From Xanthomonas sp. DAR 35659 (GTDB lineage Bacteria > Pseudomonadota > Gammaproteobacteria > Xanthomonadales > Xanthomonadaceae), in the NCBI RefSeq assembly GCF_041242975.1, contig NZ_CP162488.1, forward strand, positions 610,001 to 674,000: a stretch of DNA of 64,000 nucleotides, written 5' to 3'. Positions 39,866-49,043 of this stretch are shown here, in pieces. The translations under genes and the position numbers were made by a program. The notes beneath the pieces are model-generated. The model made no database searches, was not told the origin of the DNA, and worked only from the letters and a program-made list of their open reading frames with translations. Position 1 is the stretch's first letter. Each line of letters opens with the position of its first letter.

Positions 39866-41314
39866 ATGGACTGGAGCAAGTACCGCACGGCCACTTACGA
39901 CGAGCTGATCCAGGCCGATGGTCAGCCGCGTCCCGCCGCCCGCCGCGTCATCGAGTACCTGTCCAGCCTCAGCGGCCGCGAACTGTCCGAACGCCAGCTG
40001 GCCGCCGATGTCGCCGCGCGGGTCATGGGCATCACCTTCACCGTCTATTCCGACGGCCGCAACGTCGACCGCACGCTGCCGTTCGACCTGATTCCGCGGG
40101 TGATCCCGCTGCGCGAATGGCAGCGCACCGAGGCCGGGCTGAAGCAGCGCATGCGCGCGCTCAATCTGTTCATCGGCGACGTCTACGGCGCGCAGCGGAT
40201 CATCAAGGACAAGGTGTTCCCGGCGATGCTGCTGGAGCATTCGGTGAATTTCCGTCCGCAGTGCGTGGGCATCGCCCCGGTGCTGGGGGTGTGGGCGCAC
40301 ATCTGCGGCTCGGACCTGGTGCGCGACGCCTACGGCACCCTGTACGCGCTGGAGGACAATCTGCGCATTCCCAGCGGCGTGTCGTACATGCTGGAAAACC
40401 GGATGGTCGCCAAGCGCGTGTTCCCGGAACTGTTCGAGACCAGCGCGATCCTGCCGGTGGACGAATATCCGTCGCAGCTCTACGACACCCTGGCCGCGCT
40501 GTCGCCGCGTCCGGGCGACCAGCCGGTGATCGCGCTGCTGACCCCGGGCATCTTCAACAGCGCGTATTTCGAGCACGCCTACCTGGCGCAGGCGATGGGC
40601 ATCGAGCTGGTCGAGGGCGACGACCTGTTCGTCGCCGACGACGACTGCACCTACATGCGCACGATCTACGGGCCGCGCCGGGTCGACGTGATCTATCGCC
40701 GGATCGACGATCTGTTCATCGATCCGGAAGTGTTCCACCCCGATTCGGTGCTGGGCGTGCCCGGGCTGATCCGCAGCTGGCGCGCCGGCAAGGTGGCGCT
40801 GGCCAACGCGCCCGGCGCCGGCGTGGCCGACGACAAGGTGGTGTTCGCCTACGTGCCGAAGATGATCCGCTACTACCTGGACGAGGAGCCGATCCTGCCC
40901 AACGTGCCCAGCTACCTGTGCCACGATGACAAGGACCGGCAGTACGTGCTGGAGCACCTCGACGAGCTGGTGGTGAAGCCGGCCAACGAATCCGGCGGCT
41001 ACGGCATGCTGATCGGGCCGCGTTCGACCAAGCGCCAGCGCGACGAGTTCCGCCGGCTGATCCAGGCCGATCCGCGCAACTACATGGCGCAGCCGACGCT
41101 GGGCCTGTCCACTGCGCCGATCGTGACCGAGGCCGGTCCATCGGCGCGGCATCTGGACCTGCGTCCGTTCATCCTCTCGCGCGAGGACGTCTACGTCACC
41201 ACCGGCGGCCTGACCCGGGTGGCGATGGAGGAAGGCTCGCTGGTGGTCAATTCTTCGCAGGGCGGCGGCGCCAAGGACACCTGGGTGGTGGACCTGGACG
41301 AGGAGGCGGACTGA
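39866..41314 (+). CDS. Circularly permuted ATP-grasp protein (DUF404/DUF407)
   Basis: 482 residues. Conserved stretches RALNLFIGDVYGAQRIIKD, PGIFNSAYFEHAYLAQ and VVKPANESGGYGMLIGP correspond to the circularly permuted ATP-grasp family, thought to form peptide-like bonds. In many bacteria it is paired with an alpha-E (DUF403) protein and a transglutaminase-like protein. Here the alpha-E gene follows directly (TGATG overlap), but no protease or transglutaminase partner follows. The product is unknown. Confidence 0.9.
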   Translation: MDWSKYRTATYDELIQADGQPRPAARRVIEYLSSLSGRELSERQLAADVAARVMGITFTVYSDGRNVDRTLPFDLIPRVIPLREWQRTEAGLKQRMRALNLFIGDVYGAQRIIKDKVFPAMLLEHSVNFRPQCVGIAPVLGVWAHICGSDLVRDAYGTLYALEDNLRIPSGVSYMLENRMVAKRVFPELFETSAILPVDEYPSQLYDTLAALSPRPGDQPVIALLTPGIFNSAYFEHAYLAQAMGIELVEGDDLFVADDDCTYMRTIYGPRRVDVIYRRIDDLFIDPEVFHPDSVLGVPGLIRSWRAGKVALANAPGAGVADDKVVFAYVPKMIRYYLDEEPILPNVPSYLCHDDKDRQYVLEHLDELVVKPANESGGYGMLIGPRSTKRQRDEFRRLIQADPRNYMAQPTLGLSTAPIVTEAGPSARHLDLRPFILSREDVYVTTGGLTRVAMEEGSLVVNSSQGGGAKDTWVVDLDEEAD

Positions 41315-42255
41315 TGCTCTCGCGCGTCGCCGACAACCTCTACTGGTTCAGCCGTTATGTGCGCCGCGCCGAGACCACCGCGCGGCTGGTCGGGGTGGGC
41401 AGCCTGCTGCAACTGGACCTGCCGCGCTCGGTGCGTTTCGCCTGGCGGCCGATGATCGACACGGTCGGCGCTGGCGAGGTGTTCAACCTGTGGTTCCCGA
41501 ACGCCGGCGACGACGTCGGCGATGCCGACGTGGTGCGCTTCCTGCTGCTGGACGAGCGCAACCCGTCCTCGCTGCGCAGTTCCGCCCGGCAGGCGCGCGA
41601 GTTGTTGCGCAGCATCCGCGACACGCTGCCGCAGGAGGTGTGGGAGGCAGTCAACGACCTGCACCTGCACATCGACGCCAACGGCGAGCGCAGCGTCGGC
41701 CGCCGCTACCGGATGGAGTTCCTGACCCACGTCACCGACGCCTGCCTCAAGGTGTCCGGGCTGCTGACCGCCAACGTCAGCCGCGATATCGGCTTCCAGT
41801 TCCTCCGCCTGGGCACGGCGATCGAGCAGGCCGACATGACCACGCGCATCATCGATGCCGGCGCCTCGGGCCTGATCACGCCGCGCCAGGCCGACGATCT
41901 GGAGGCGTACCAGAACATGCAGTGGATGAGCGTGCTGCGCTCGCTGGCGGCCTACCAGATGTACCGGCGCCACGTGCGCCAGCGCGTCACCGGCGAACAT
42001 GCGCTGCGCTTCCTGCTGCAGAACCACGATTTCCCGCGCAGCGTGCATTTCTGCCTGAGCCGCGCCCAGCACATCCTGCCGACCATGCCGCCGCGGCCGG
42101 CGGTGGAGCGCGCGCTGATGCGGATCAACGGGCTGGTGCGCAACGCCGACCCGGCCTATCTGGCGCGGCACAATCCGGCCGAGTTCATGGATGAGATCCA
42201 GACCCATCTGGGCCATCTGCATATGGCGATCGCCGAGGCCTACTTCAGTTCGTGA
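41314..42255 (+). CDS. Alpha-E domain protein (DUF403)
   Basis: A 313-residue, mostly helical soluble protein starting MLSRVADNLYWFSRYVRRAE, the family hallmark. RFLLLDERNPSSLR and the C-terminal LMRINGLVRNADPAYLARH are also typical. Function not established; it almost always neighbours the ATP-grasp protein, and its ATG overlaps that gene's stop by one base, so they probably act together. Confidence 0.9.
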   Translation: MLSRVADNLYWFSRYVRRAETTARLVGVGSLLQLDLPRSVRFAWRPMIDTVGAGEVFNLWFPNAGDDVGDADVVRFLLLDERNPSSLRSSARQARELLRSIRDTLPQEVWEAVNDLHLHIDANGERSVGRRYRMEFLTHVTDACLKVSGLLTANVSRDIGFQFLRLGTAIEQADMTTRIIDAGASGLITPRQADDLEAYQNMQWMSVLRSLAAYQMYRRHVRQRVTGEHALRFLLQNHDFPRSVHFCLSRAQHILPTMPPRPAVERALMRINGLVRNADPAYLARHNPAEFMDEIQTHLGHLHMAIAEAYFSS

Positions 42256-42565
42256 GCGCGGCGGCGACGCGTCGCAGGGCGAGTGAGACGCAGTCGGGCC
42301 TACAGACAGCATCTGGACACGGATGCTTCCGGGTGGCGACGCCCGGCCGGAGCGTCGGCGGTTGGGGTCGCCGCAGCGGCGGGCGCGCAAGCGCCGCAAA
42401 CCGCTGGAGCAGAGGGATTCGGGAGCGTATGGTGGCGCCGCGCGCAGGCGCCGCGGCGGCGGTAGACAGTTTGCTGAATAGGCGGTTCCGCTTTGGAAAT
42501 TTGCGCTTTCGCCAGGCCGGAGAGCTAGAATTGGCGGCTATGTAAACGTTTTCTCAAAGGACCCC
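42256..42565. other. Intergenic region upstream of the GH3 gene
   Basis: 310 bp that become AT-richer toward 42480-42560 and include a possible -10 (TAGAAT, 42526-42531) with a weak TTGCGC -35 at a long 19-bp spacing, then the operator-like palindrome described separately. No gene is seen. Confidence 0.45.
42541..42556. promoter_or_regulatory. LacI-family-type operator upstream of the GH3 gene
   Basis: TGTAAACGTTTTCTC holds the perfect 8-bp palindrome AAACGTTT (42544-42551) with the central CG typical of LacI/PurR/CytR-family sites. It lies between the possible -10 and the AAAGGA ribosome-binding site of the glycosidase, a position suited to repression. No LacI-type gene is in the window, so the regulator would be encoded elsewhere. 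Confidence 0.5.
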
Positions 42566-44740
42566 ATGGCTTCGGATCGTATCGAATCGCTCATCGCCCG
42601 CATGACCGTCGAAGAGAAGGTCGGCCAGCTCGGCGTTTTCGCCGACATGGTGCGCCCGTTCGCGCCCGACGTGAATCCGGAAGCCAACGTCCGCAATGCA
42701 GACGAGGTGCTGCAACAGGTGCGCGCCGGCCGGGTCGGCTCGCTGTTCAACGGCGTGGGCACGGAACTGGGGCGGCGTATCCAGCAGGTGGCGGTGGAGG
42801 AGAGCCGGCTGGGCATCCCGGTGATCCTGGCCGCCGACGTGATCCACGGCATGCGCACGGTGTTCCCGATCCCGCTGGGCGAGGCCGCCAGCTTCGAACC
42901 GGAGCTGGCCGAGCGCACCGCGCGCGCCACCGCGATCGAGGCCACCGCCGCAGGCCTCCACTGGACCTACGCGCCGGCGGTGGACATCGCCCGCGACCAG
43001 CGCTGGGGCCGCGGCGCCGAGGGCGCCGGCGAGGACGTGGTGCTGGGCTGCGCCTTCGCCGCCGCGCGCGTGCGCGGCTTCCACGGCCCGGACCTGCGCG
43101 CCGACGACGCGCTGCTGGCCACGCCCAAGCACTTTGCCGCCTACGGCGCGGTGGCCGCGGGCATGGAATACGCCAGCGTCGACATTTCTCCGCAGACCCT
43201 GCGCGACGTGCACCTGCCGCCGTTCCAGGCCGCCTTCGGCGCCGGCGCGCTGGGCGTGATGACCTCCTTCAACGACATCAACGGCGTGCCGGCCAGCGCC
43301 AACCACGAACTGCTGACCGAGATCCTGCGCGGCGAATGGAAGTTTCCCGGCGTGGTGATCTCCGACTACACCGCCGACATGGAACTGATCGCGCACGGCT
43401 ACGCCGCCGACGAGCGCGACGCGACCAAGAAGGCGTTCCTGGCCGGCATGGACATGAGCATGCAGAGCGGCTTCTACGCCGCGCACCTGCCGTCGCTGGT
43501 GGAGGATGGCGAAGTGCCGATGGCGCTGCTGGATGCGTCGGTGCGTCGGGTGCTGGAACTGAAGGAAACGATCGGGCTGTTCGACGACCCGTACCGCTCG
43601 CTGGACCCGCAGCGCGAGGCCGACCAGTCGCACATCGCCGCGCACGATGCGCTGTCGCGCGACGCGGCGCGGCGCTCGATCGTGCTGTTGAAGAACGACG
43701 GCGACGTGCTGCCGCTGCGCAAGCGTGGCCAAAGAATCGCGCTGATCGGCCCGTTCGCGCAGGACCGCGAGAACATCGAGGGGTGCTGGACGCTGTTCGG
43801 CGACAAGAGCCGCTACGTGACCCTGGAAGCGGGCGTGCGCGCGGCGCTGGAGGACGCCGATGCGTTGACCGTGGTGCCGGGCTGCGGACTGGAAGCGCCG
43901 CTGGACGGCGGCATCGAGGCCGCCGTCGCCGCGGCGCGCGCCGCCGACGTGGCGGTGCTGGCGCTGGGCGAGCCGCAGCGTTACAGCGGCGAGGCGCAGT
44001 CGCGCACGCAGATCGTGCTGCCGCCGGCGCAGCAGGCGCTGGCCGAGGCGGTCGCCGCCACCGGCACGCCGCTGGTGGTGCTGCTGCGCAACGGCCGCGC
44101 GTTGGCGCTGCAGGGCGCGGTGCGCGACGCCGCGGCGATCGCGGTGACCTGGTACCTGGGCACGCAGACCGGCCCGGCGGTGGCCGACGTGCTGTTCGGC
44201 GACTACAACCCGTCGGCGCGGCTGCCGGTCAGCTTCCCGCTCGATCCGGGCCAGCAGCCGTACTTCTACAACCACGCGCGCACCGGCCGGCCGGAACTGC
44301 CGACGATGAGCGAGTTCAAGGCGCGCTGGCGCGAGATCCCGAACGCGCCGCTGTATCCGTTCGGCCATGGCCTGAGCTACACCCGCTTCGCCTACGGCGC
44401 GCCGCAGCTCGATCGCAGCCAGTTGGGCTGGAACGACACGCTGACCGTGACCACCCGCATCGACAACGTCGGCGAGCGCGCCGGCGAGGAAGTGGTGCAG
44501 CTGTACGTGCACGACCGCGTCGCCAGCCGGGTGCGCCCGGTGCGCGAACTGAAGGGTTTCCGCAAGGTGCGGCTGGAGCCGGGGCAGGGCGTGGACGTGG
44601 TGTTCACCCTGGACCGCCGCGCGCTGGCCTTCAGCGGCCGCGATGGCCGCTGCGAGGCCGAGCCCGGGCTGTTCGACCTGTGGGTGTGCGCGTCCTCGGC
44701 CAGCGGCGAGCCGATCAGCTTCGAGCTGCTGGCCGGCTGA
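42566..44740 (+). CDS. bglX: Glycoside hydrolase family 3 beta-glucosidase
   Basis: 724 residues: a GH3 barrel (about 1-330), the alpha/beta sandwich (about 375-590) and a C-terminal fibronectin-III-like domain (about 615-715). The likely nucleophile is D267 (VVISDY). KHFAAYGAVAAGMEYASVD is the conserved substrate-binding stretch. The family releases terminal beta-linked glucose or xylose from oligosaccharides. It lacks a signal peptide (MASDRIESLIARMTVEEKVG), so it should act on imported sugars in the cytoplasm, unlike periplasmic BglX of E. coli. The operator-like palindrome just upstream suggests sugar-responsive control. Confidence 0.92.
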   Translation: MASDRIESLIARMTVEEKVGQLGVFADMVRPFAPDVNPEANVRNADEVLQQVRAGRVGSLFNGVGTELGRRIQQVAVEESRLGIPVILAADVIHGMRTVFPIPLGEAASFEPELAERTARATAIEATAAGLHWTYAPAVDIARDQRWGRGAEGAGEDVVLGCAFAAARVRGFHGPDLRADDALLATPKHFAAYGAVAAGMEYASVDISPQTLRDVHLPPFQAAFGAGALGVMTSFNDINGVPASANHELLTEILRGEWKFPGVVISDYTADMELIAHGYAADERDATKKAFLAGMDMSMQSGFYAAHLPSLVEDGEVPMALLDASVRRVLELKETIGLFDDPYRSLDPQREADQSHIAAHDALSRDAARRSIVLLKNDGDVLPLRKRGQRIALIGPFAQDRENIEGCWTLFGDKSRYVTLEAGVRAALEDADALTVVPGCGLEAPLDGGIEAAVAAARAADVAVLALGEPQRYSGEAQSRTQIVLPPAQQALAEAVAATGTPLVVLLRNGRALALQGAVRDAAAIAVTWYLGTQTGPAVADVLFGDYNPSARLPVSFPLDPGQQPYFYNHARTGRPELPTMSEFKARWREIPNAPLYPFGHGLSYTRFAYGAPQLDRSQLGWNDTLTVTTRIDNVGERAGEEVVQLYVHDRVASRVRPVRELKGFRKVRLEPGQGVDVVFTLDRRALAFSGRDGRCEAEPGLFDLWVCASSASGEPISFELLAG

Positions 44741-45160
44741 GTCGCACGTGCCGATGGCGAAACGGGGCTGCCGCTAGCCCCGGAGAACGCCAGGTGTCCG
44801 TCGGCAGTCGAGGTGAGGCGCGTCGCGCTTGGACATCGACGCTCGTGTCCGTGTCGGCGCTCTGCCAGGACCCATGTGCGGGTCTCGGTGTGCGACACCA
44901 CGGTAGCGCGCCGCTACCGGCGGTAATGAGGCCGCCGGAGAGGCCGGGAGCAGCGCCGCATGCCACATCAATTCGCATGCGCGCCGACCGGGCCGGCGTC
45001 CGGCAGCGGGCGGTATCCGGCGTGCCGCCGCGCCGGCCCTGATGCGCCGCTCCCTACTTTGCTCTACCTTATGCATTCAGGTTGCGATGCATGGATGCGC
45101 TGTGGCGCACGCCGGTGCACGCGTTGGTCTCGCGTCTTCTCTCATCGAAAGGATTTCCTC
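44741..45160. other. 420-bp intergenic region
   Basis: No gene or repeat of the families seen elsewhere. It contains the leader of the YiaA-like gene, with a GAAAGGA ribosome-binding site at its end. I see no clear promoter. Confidence 0.4.
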
Positions 45161-45604
45161 ATGCAAGCTGCGCACAAGACGTCCGCTGCGTTCATTGCCG
45201 CCTCCTGGGCTGGATTGTTGCTGGGCACGGGCGCCTTCCTGATCGGCCTGTGGAATGCCGAGATGCTGCTGAACGAAAAGGGCTACTACTTCACGATCCT
45301 GCTGTTCGGCCTGTTCGCCGCGGTCTCGCTGCAGAAGAGCGTGCGCGACCGCGTGGAAGGCATTCCCGTCACCGGCCTGTACTACGCCATCTGCTGGTTC
45401 TCGGTGATCGCGGCGCTGGTGCTGTTGGCGGTCGGCCTGTTCAACGCCACCTTGCTGCTCAGCGAGAAGGGCTTCTACGCGATGGCGTTCGCGCTGAGCC
45501 TGTTCGGCGCGGTCGCGGTGCAGAAGAACACCCGCGATTCGATGGCCACGCCGCACGCCGGCGCGCGCCGCGTGGGTGACGCGGTGCCGCCTCCGCTGGA
45601 GTGA
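45161..45604 (+). CDS. YiaA/YiaB-like inner-membrane protein
   Basis: 147 residues with four helices in two similar halves: each half has a GLWNA or GLFNA turn followed by LLNEKGYY or LLSEKGFY, and ends with LQKSVRD or VQKNTRD. This doubled pattern is the YiaA/YiaB two-helix domain of unknown function. The ATG at 45161 follows GAAAGGA. The C terminus is a short polar tail. Confidence 0.88.
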   Translation: MQAAHKTSAAFIAASWAGLLLGTGAFLIGLWNAEMLLNEKGYYFTILLFGLFAAVSLQKSVRDRVEGIPVTGLYYAICWFSVIAALVLLAVGLFNATLLLSEKGFYAMAFALSLFGAVAVQKNTRDSMATPHAGARRVGDAVPPPLE

Positions 45605-45785
45605 TGCAGCACCGGGCGATGCGCGCATCGCCCGGGGCATGGTGTGGTTGCCGCATGCGCAGGTGGCGATCCGTGTTCGCCGCGGTCATGCACGTGATCG
45701 CCGCCCCGCCTTGGCCGCTGCATGCTTGCCGTCCACGCCGGGTTTGCTAGGTTCGGCCTTCGACCCCATCCGACAGGTGCGCGCC

Positions 45786-46928
45786 ATGCAACGTTCTTCC
45801 CTCTGTTTGGCTTCTGTAGCCTTGACGCTGGCCGTGTCCGCCGCGCACGCCGCGCCGGCGGCCAAGACCGCCGAACGGCGCGCCGATTGGCCGTTCTCGG
45901 CGACGCCGTTCGCCACCTTCGACGAGCCCTGGGCGATGAGCTTCCTGCCCGACGGCAGCGCCCTGGTCAGCGAGAAGCGCGGCACCTTGAAACGCTTCGA
46001 TCCGGTCAGCGGCCGCACCGGCACGGTCAGCGGCGTGCCCACGGTCGCCTACGGCGGCCAGGGCGGTTTCGGCGACGTGCTGCCGCATCCGGCCTTCGCC
46101 CGCAACGGCTGGGTGTATCTCAGCTACGCCGAGGCCGGCAGCGGCGGCACCCGCGGCGCCGCGGTGGCGCGCGCCAAGCTGACCGTGGACGGCAATGGCG
46201 GCGGCGCGCTGTCGCAACTGAAGGTGATCTGGCGCCAGCAGCCCAAGGTGAGCGGCGAAGGCCATTACGGCCATCGTCTGGCGTTCGGGCCCGACGGCAA
46301 GCTGTGGATCGGTTCCAGCGAGCGGCAGAAGTTCGATCCGGCGCAGGACATGAGCGGCAACCTGGGCAAGATCGTGCGCCTCAACGACGACGGCAGCGTG
46401 CCGGCGGACAACCCGTTCGCCAGCCGCGGCGGCGTGGCCGCGCAGGTGTGGTCGCTCGGTCATCGCAACGTGCTCGGCCTGGCCTTCGACGCGAAGGGGC
46501 AGCTGTGGGAACACGAGATGGGCCCGGCCGGCGGCGACGAACTGAACCTGATTCAGCACGGCGCCAACTATGGCTATCCGATCGTGTCCAACGGCGACCA
46601 CTACGACGGCCGCCCGATTCCCGACCACGCCACGCGCCCGGAGTTCGCCGCGCCCAAGGTCAGCTGGACGCCGGTGATCTCGCCGGCCGGCTTCGTCGTC
46701 TACAACGGCAACACCTTCCCGCAGTGGCAAGGCAATGGCTTCATCGGCGGCCTGTCGTCGCAGACGCTGGTGCGTATCGAGTTCAACGGCCAGACCGCGC
46801 GCGAAGCGGCGCGCTACGACATGGGCAAGCGCATCCGCGAAGTGGAGCAGGGGCCGGATGGGGCGTTGTGGCTACTGGAAGACGGCGCGGGTGGGCGTTT
46901 GCTGAAGTTGCAGCCGGAGGAGAGTTGA
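45786..46928 (+). CDS. PQQ-dependent sugar (aldose) dehydrogenase
   Basis: A 380-residue periplasmic six-bladed propeller of the soluble glucose dehydrogenase/YliI family. The signal peptide runs to about 22 (AHAAPAA). The likely catalytic His is H160 in GEGHYGHRLAF. Other family blocks are GLAFDAKGQLWEHEMGPAGG, NYGYPIVSNG and VEQGPDGALWLLED. It oxidises aldose sugars with bound PQQ. No PQQ synthesis genes lie in the window. The ATG at 45786 begins a proper signal peptide. Confidence 0.92.
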   Translation: MQRSSLCLASVALTLAVSAAHAAPAAKTAERRADWPFSATPFATFDEPWAMSFLPDGSALVSEKRGTLKRFDPVSGRTGTVSGVPTVAYGGQGGFGDVLPHPAFARNGWVYLSYAEAGSGGTRGAAVARAKLTVDGNGGGALSQLKVIWRQQPKVSGEGHYGHRLAFGPDGKLWIGSSERQKFDPAQDMSGNLGKIVRLNDDGSVPADNPFASRGGVAAQVWSLGHRNVLGLAFDAKGQLWEHEMGPAGGDELNLIQHGANYGYPIVSNGDHYDGRPIPDHATRPEFAAPKVSWTPVISPAGFVVYNGNTFPQWQGNGFIGGLSSQTLVRIEFNGQTAREAARYDMGKRIREVEQGPDGALWLLEDGAGGRLLKLQPEES

Positions 46929-47334
46929 GCGAACGCGCAACTCGTTTGATGGGATGGTTGCGTGGCGCGTCGGCGCGGCTTGGCGCTGGTGAGGTTCGGA
47001 GGATCGCTGGCCTCCGCGGCAGGTTGCCGGCCTGCCTCTCTTCCGCCGTCCGGTGATGGTGCGGCTGCGAGTGAAGTTTTGCGTGCCGTCCGGGTGTCTG
47101 TCGCGGCTGAAGCCGCTCCTACAGGGGCGTGGCTGGCGCAGATAGACGCGTGACTTCGGGTTGCGCGAGAGCGGGGGTGTAGCGAGCGATGGAGTTGCGC
47201 AGTCGAGCAACTCACATCGGACGTGTCGGAGAGGACGCTCCTTCCGAGCTAGCGCCGCACGCTATCGGCGAGAGACAATCCGGGCGCGCAACACGGCATG
47301 CCGCGTCATCGGCATGCCAGCGCCGTAAACGCGG
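46929..47334. other. Intergenic region with one REP-like unit
   Basis: About 400 bp between a plus-strand and a minus-strand gene that converge. It contains the REP-like unit at 47098-47124 and no convincing gene. Confidence 0.5.
47098..47124. repeat. REP-like palindromic unit (single)
   Basis: Identical in core to the unit at 6148-6174 (CTGTCGCGGCTGAAGCCGCT then CCTACAG). It lies in a convergent intergenic gap. Confidence 0.85.
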
Positions 47335-47640
47335 TCAATCCTGGCCAGCCCGTTCCCAGGCACGGCGTACCGCGTGGCGCGCCTTGCTCCAACTCAGCGT
47401 TTGCGAACCCTTGTTGTTGTCCCAATCGCGGTGCAACTCCGCCTCGACCTGTTCGTAGGCGCGGGTCAGGTTGCGGATGCGTGCCTCGTGGCCTGCATGA
47501 TAGGCCGGCTCGTAGTCTTCGAAGCGCTCGCCTTCGCTGTAGTAGGGCTCTTCCGCGAAGCGCTCGCGCCAGTACTGCGAGACGAGGCTGCGGTCGTCGT
47601 CGTTGGGTTCGCGGCCGGGGATCTGGTAGGGAACGCTCAT
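47335..47640 (-). CDS. Conserved small soluble protein, unknown function
   Basis: 101 residues starting MSVPYQIPGREPNDDDRSLV. It is rich in acidic and aromatic residues, with the pattern EPYYSEGERFEDYEPAYHAGHEAR and then a helical stretch with the charged end HAVRRAWERAGQD. An AAGGAG site precedes the ATG at 47640. No signal peptide or membrane helix. Similar short acidic/aromatic proteins occur beside stress genes in gammaproteobacteria. I do not recognise a characterised family. Confidence 0.75.
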   Translation of the reverse strand: MSVPYQIPGREPNDDDRSLVSQYWRERFAEEPYYSEGERFEDYEPAYHAGHEARIRNLTRAYEQVEAELHRDWDNNKGSQTLSWSKARHAVRRAWERAGQD

Positions 47641-47855
47641 TGCTAGGCTCCTTGGGAAACTGGCCTCCGACCGTAGCGACCGCGCCGTTAATGCGGCTCC
47701 AGCGCCGCGTGATCGGGGCATGAAGCGCGTGGCGGGCGGCGGAGGCGTGGCGCCCTCGTCGGCCCGACTCTCACGCAGGCCGCCGCCACCGCTGCGCGCC
47801 GTGCGAGGAATGGATTACGATCCGGCAACGTCGCCCGTCTTCATCCAGGTTCGTC

Positions 47856-48368
47856 ATGGCCGCTACCGGTATCGCGCTGCTCACTCCGTACCTGGCCACG
47901 GCCGGCATCGGCTGGCTGTATTACCGGCGGATCCGCCGCTATTTCGGCCGCCAGCCCTGGCAGCCGCGTCGGACCGTGGCGCGGATGGTGATCCTGGCGC
48001 TGGCAACCGCGGCGCTGAGCTACCTGGCGGCGATGCTGCCCGCGGTCCGGCTCGGCATGGTCGTGGGGGCGCTGGCTGGCGCGGCCCTGGGGGCCGTCGC
48101 CTTGCGCCATACGCATGTCGAGGTGAGCAACGGCCAGCGCTTCTACACGCCCAATCCCTGGATCGGTGCCGGACTCAGCGTGCTGCTGCTCGGGCGCCTG
48201 GCCTGGCGCTGGGCCAGCGGCGCGTTTTCCGGCGGTAGCGCGCAATCGATGCAGAACGCCAGTCCACTGACCCTGGCGATCGCCGCAGCGCTGATCGCGT
48301 ATTCGCTGGTGCATACCGGCGGGCTGTTGCTGCGCATGCGCGCGCTGGCGCAGTCACCGCGTCCCTGA
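47856..48368 (+). CDS. DUF1453-like membrane protein
   Basis: 170 residues with four or five helices. The motif TPNPWIGAGLSVLLLGRLAWR near 105-125 and the N-terminal RRIRRYFGRQPWQPRRTVAR resemble the DUF1453/CcdC-like membrane family. Function unknown. It is a plus-strand single gene converging on the neighbouring minus-strand gene. Confidence 0.75.
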   Translation: MAATGIALLTPYLATAGIGWLYYRRIRRYFGRQPWQPRRTVARMVILALATAALSYLAAMLPAVRLGMVVGALAGAALGAVALRHTHVEVSNGQRFYTPNPWIGAGLSVLLLGRLAWRWASGAFSGGSAQSMQNASPLTLAIAAALIAYSLVHTGGLLLRMRALAQSPRP

Positions 48369-48410
48369 CAGGCGGACACCGCACGCGACACCGGTGCGGT
48401 CCGTTCGCGC

Positions 48411-48908
48411 CTACTGCGCCGCTGCGGCGGATTCGTAGGGCAGGGCGGTCGCGCCGGCGCCGCGCAGCGCCGCATCGGCGGCGTCCAGCTGCGGTGCCTC
48501 GCCTTCGATCACCACCAACACGCGCCCGGCCTCGATCTCTTCCTCGAAATTGCGTCGCACCGGATCGGGGACGGTCGCGCCGACCAGGGCCGAGGACCAA
48601 CTGCCGACTAACGCGCCCGCGATGGCCATGACCCCGGCACCGGCCAGGGTGATGCCCAGTGGCGGCACCGCGATCGCCGCCAACCCCGCGAGCAGGCCGG
48701 CCGCGCCGCCGCCGACCGCGCCGCGCGCCGCGGCCGGCAAGGTGTCGGTCTTGACGTCCTTGCGCTCGTCCGGAATCGCGTCCAGCTCGATATCGCTGCG
48801 CGCGATCAGCGACAGGTCGTCGTTGTCGATGCCGGCGCCGCGCGCCGCTTGCAGGGCACGGGTGGCGGTCGCCACGTCGGGGGCGCTATAGACACGGCGT
48901 AGCTTCAT
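48411..48908 (-). CDS. Glycine-zipper membrane protein, stress-type
   Basis: 165 residues starting MKLRRVYSAPDVATATRAL. A small alpha/beta N-terminal domain (about 1-55) is followed by a Gly/Ala-rich membrane segment (GAVGGGAAGLLAGLAAIA and ALVGSWSSALVGA, about 65-120) and a C-terminal acidic domain. The layout resembles general-stress proteins that combine a YflT-type domain with a glycine zipper. The CCGGAG site fits the ATG at 48908 better than the in-frame ATG at 48923. Role unknown. Confidence 0.78.
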   Translation of the reverse strand: MKLRRVYSAPDVATATRALQAARGAGIDNDDLSLIARSDIELDAIPDERKDVKTDTLPAAARGAVGGGAAGLLAGLAAIAVPPLGITLAGAGVMAIAGALVGSWSSALVGATVPDPVRRNFEEEIEAGRVLVVIEGEAPQLDAADAALRGAGATALPYESAAAAQ

Positions 48909-49043
48909 CGCGAACTCCGGCATCGATCGAGGCGGATGTGCAGGGTCGAAGCGACGCGGTTACTCGCGCGTGACAGCGGCGCAAGGCCGCGTGAAGGCGC
49001 CAGCGCCGCGCCGTGGTGGCGCGGGTCGGCGTGTCGGAGTGGG

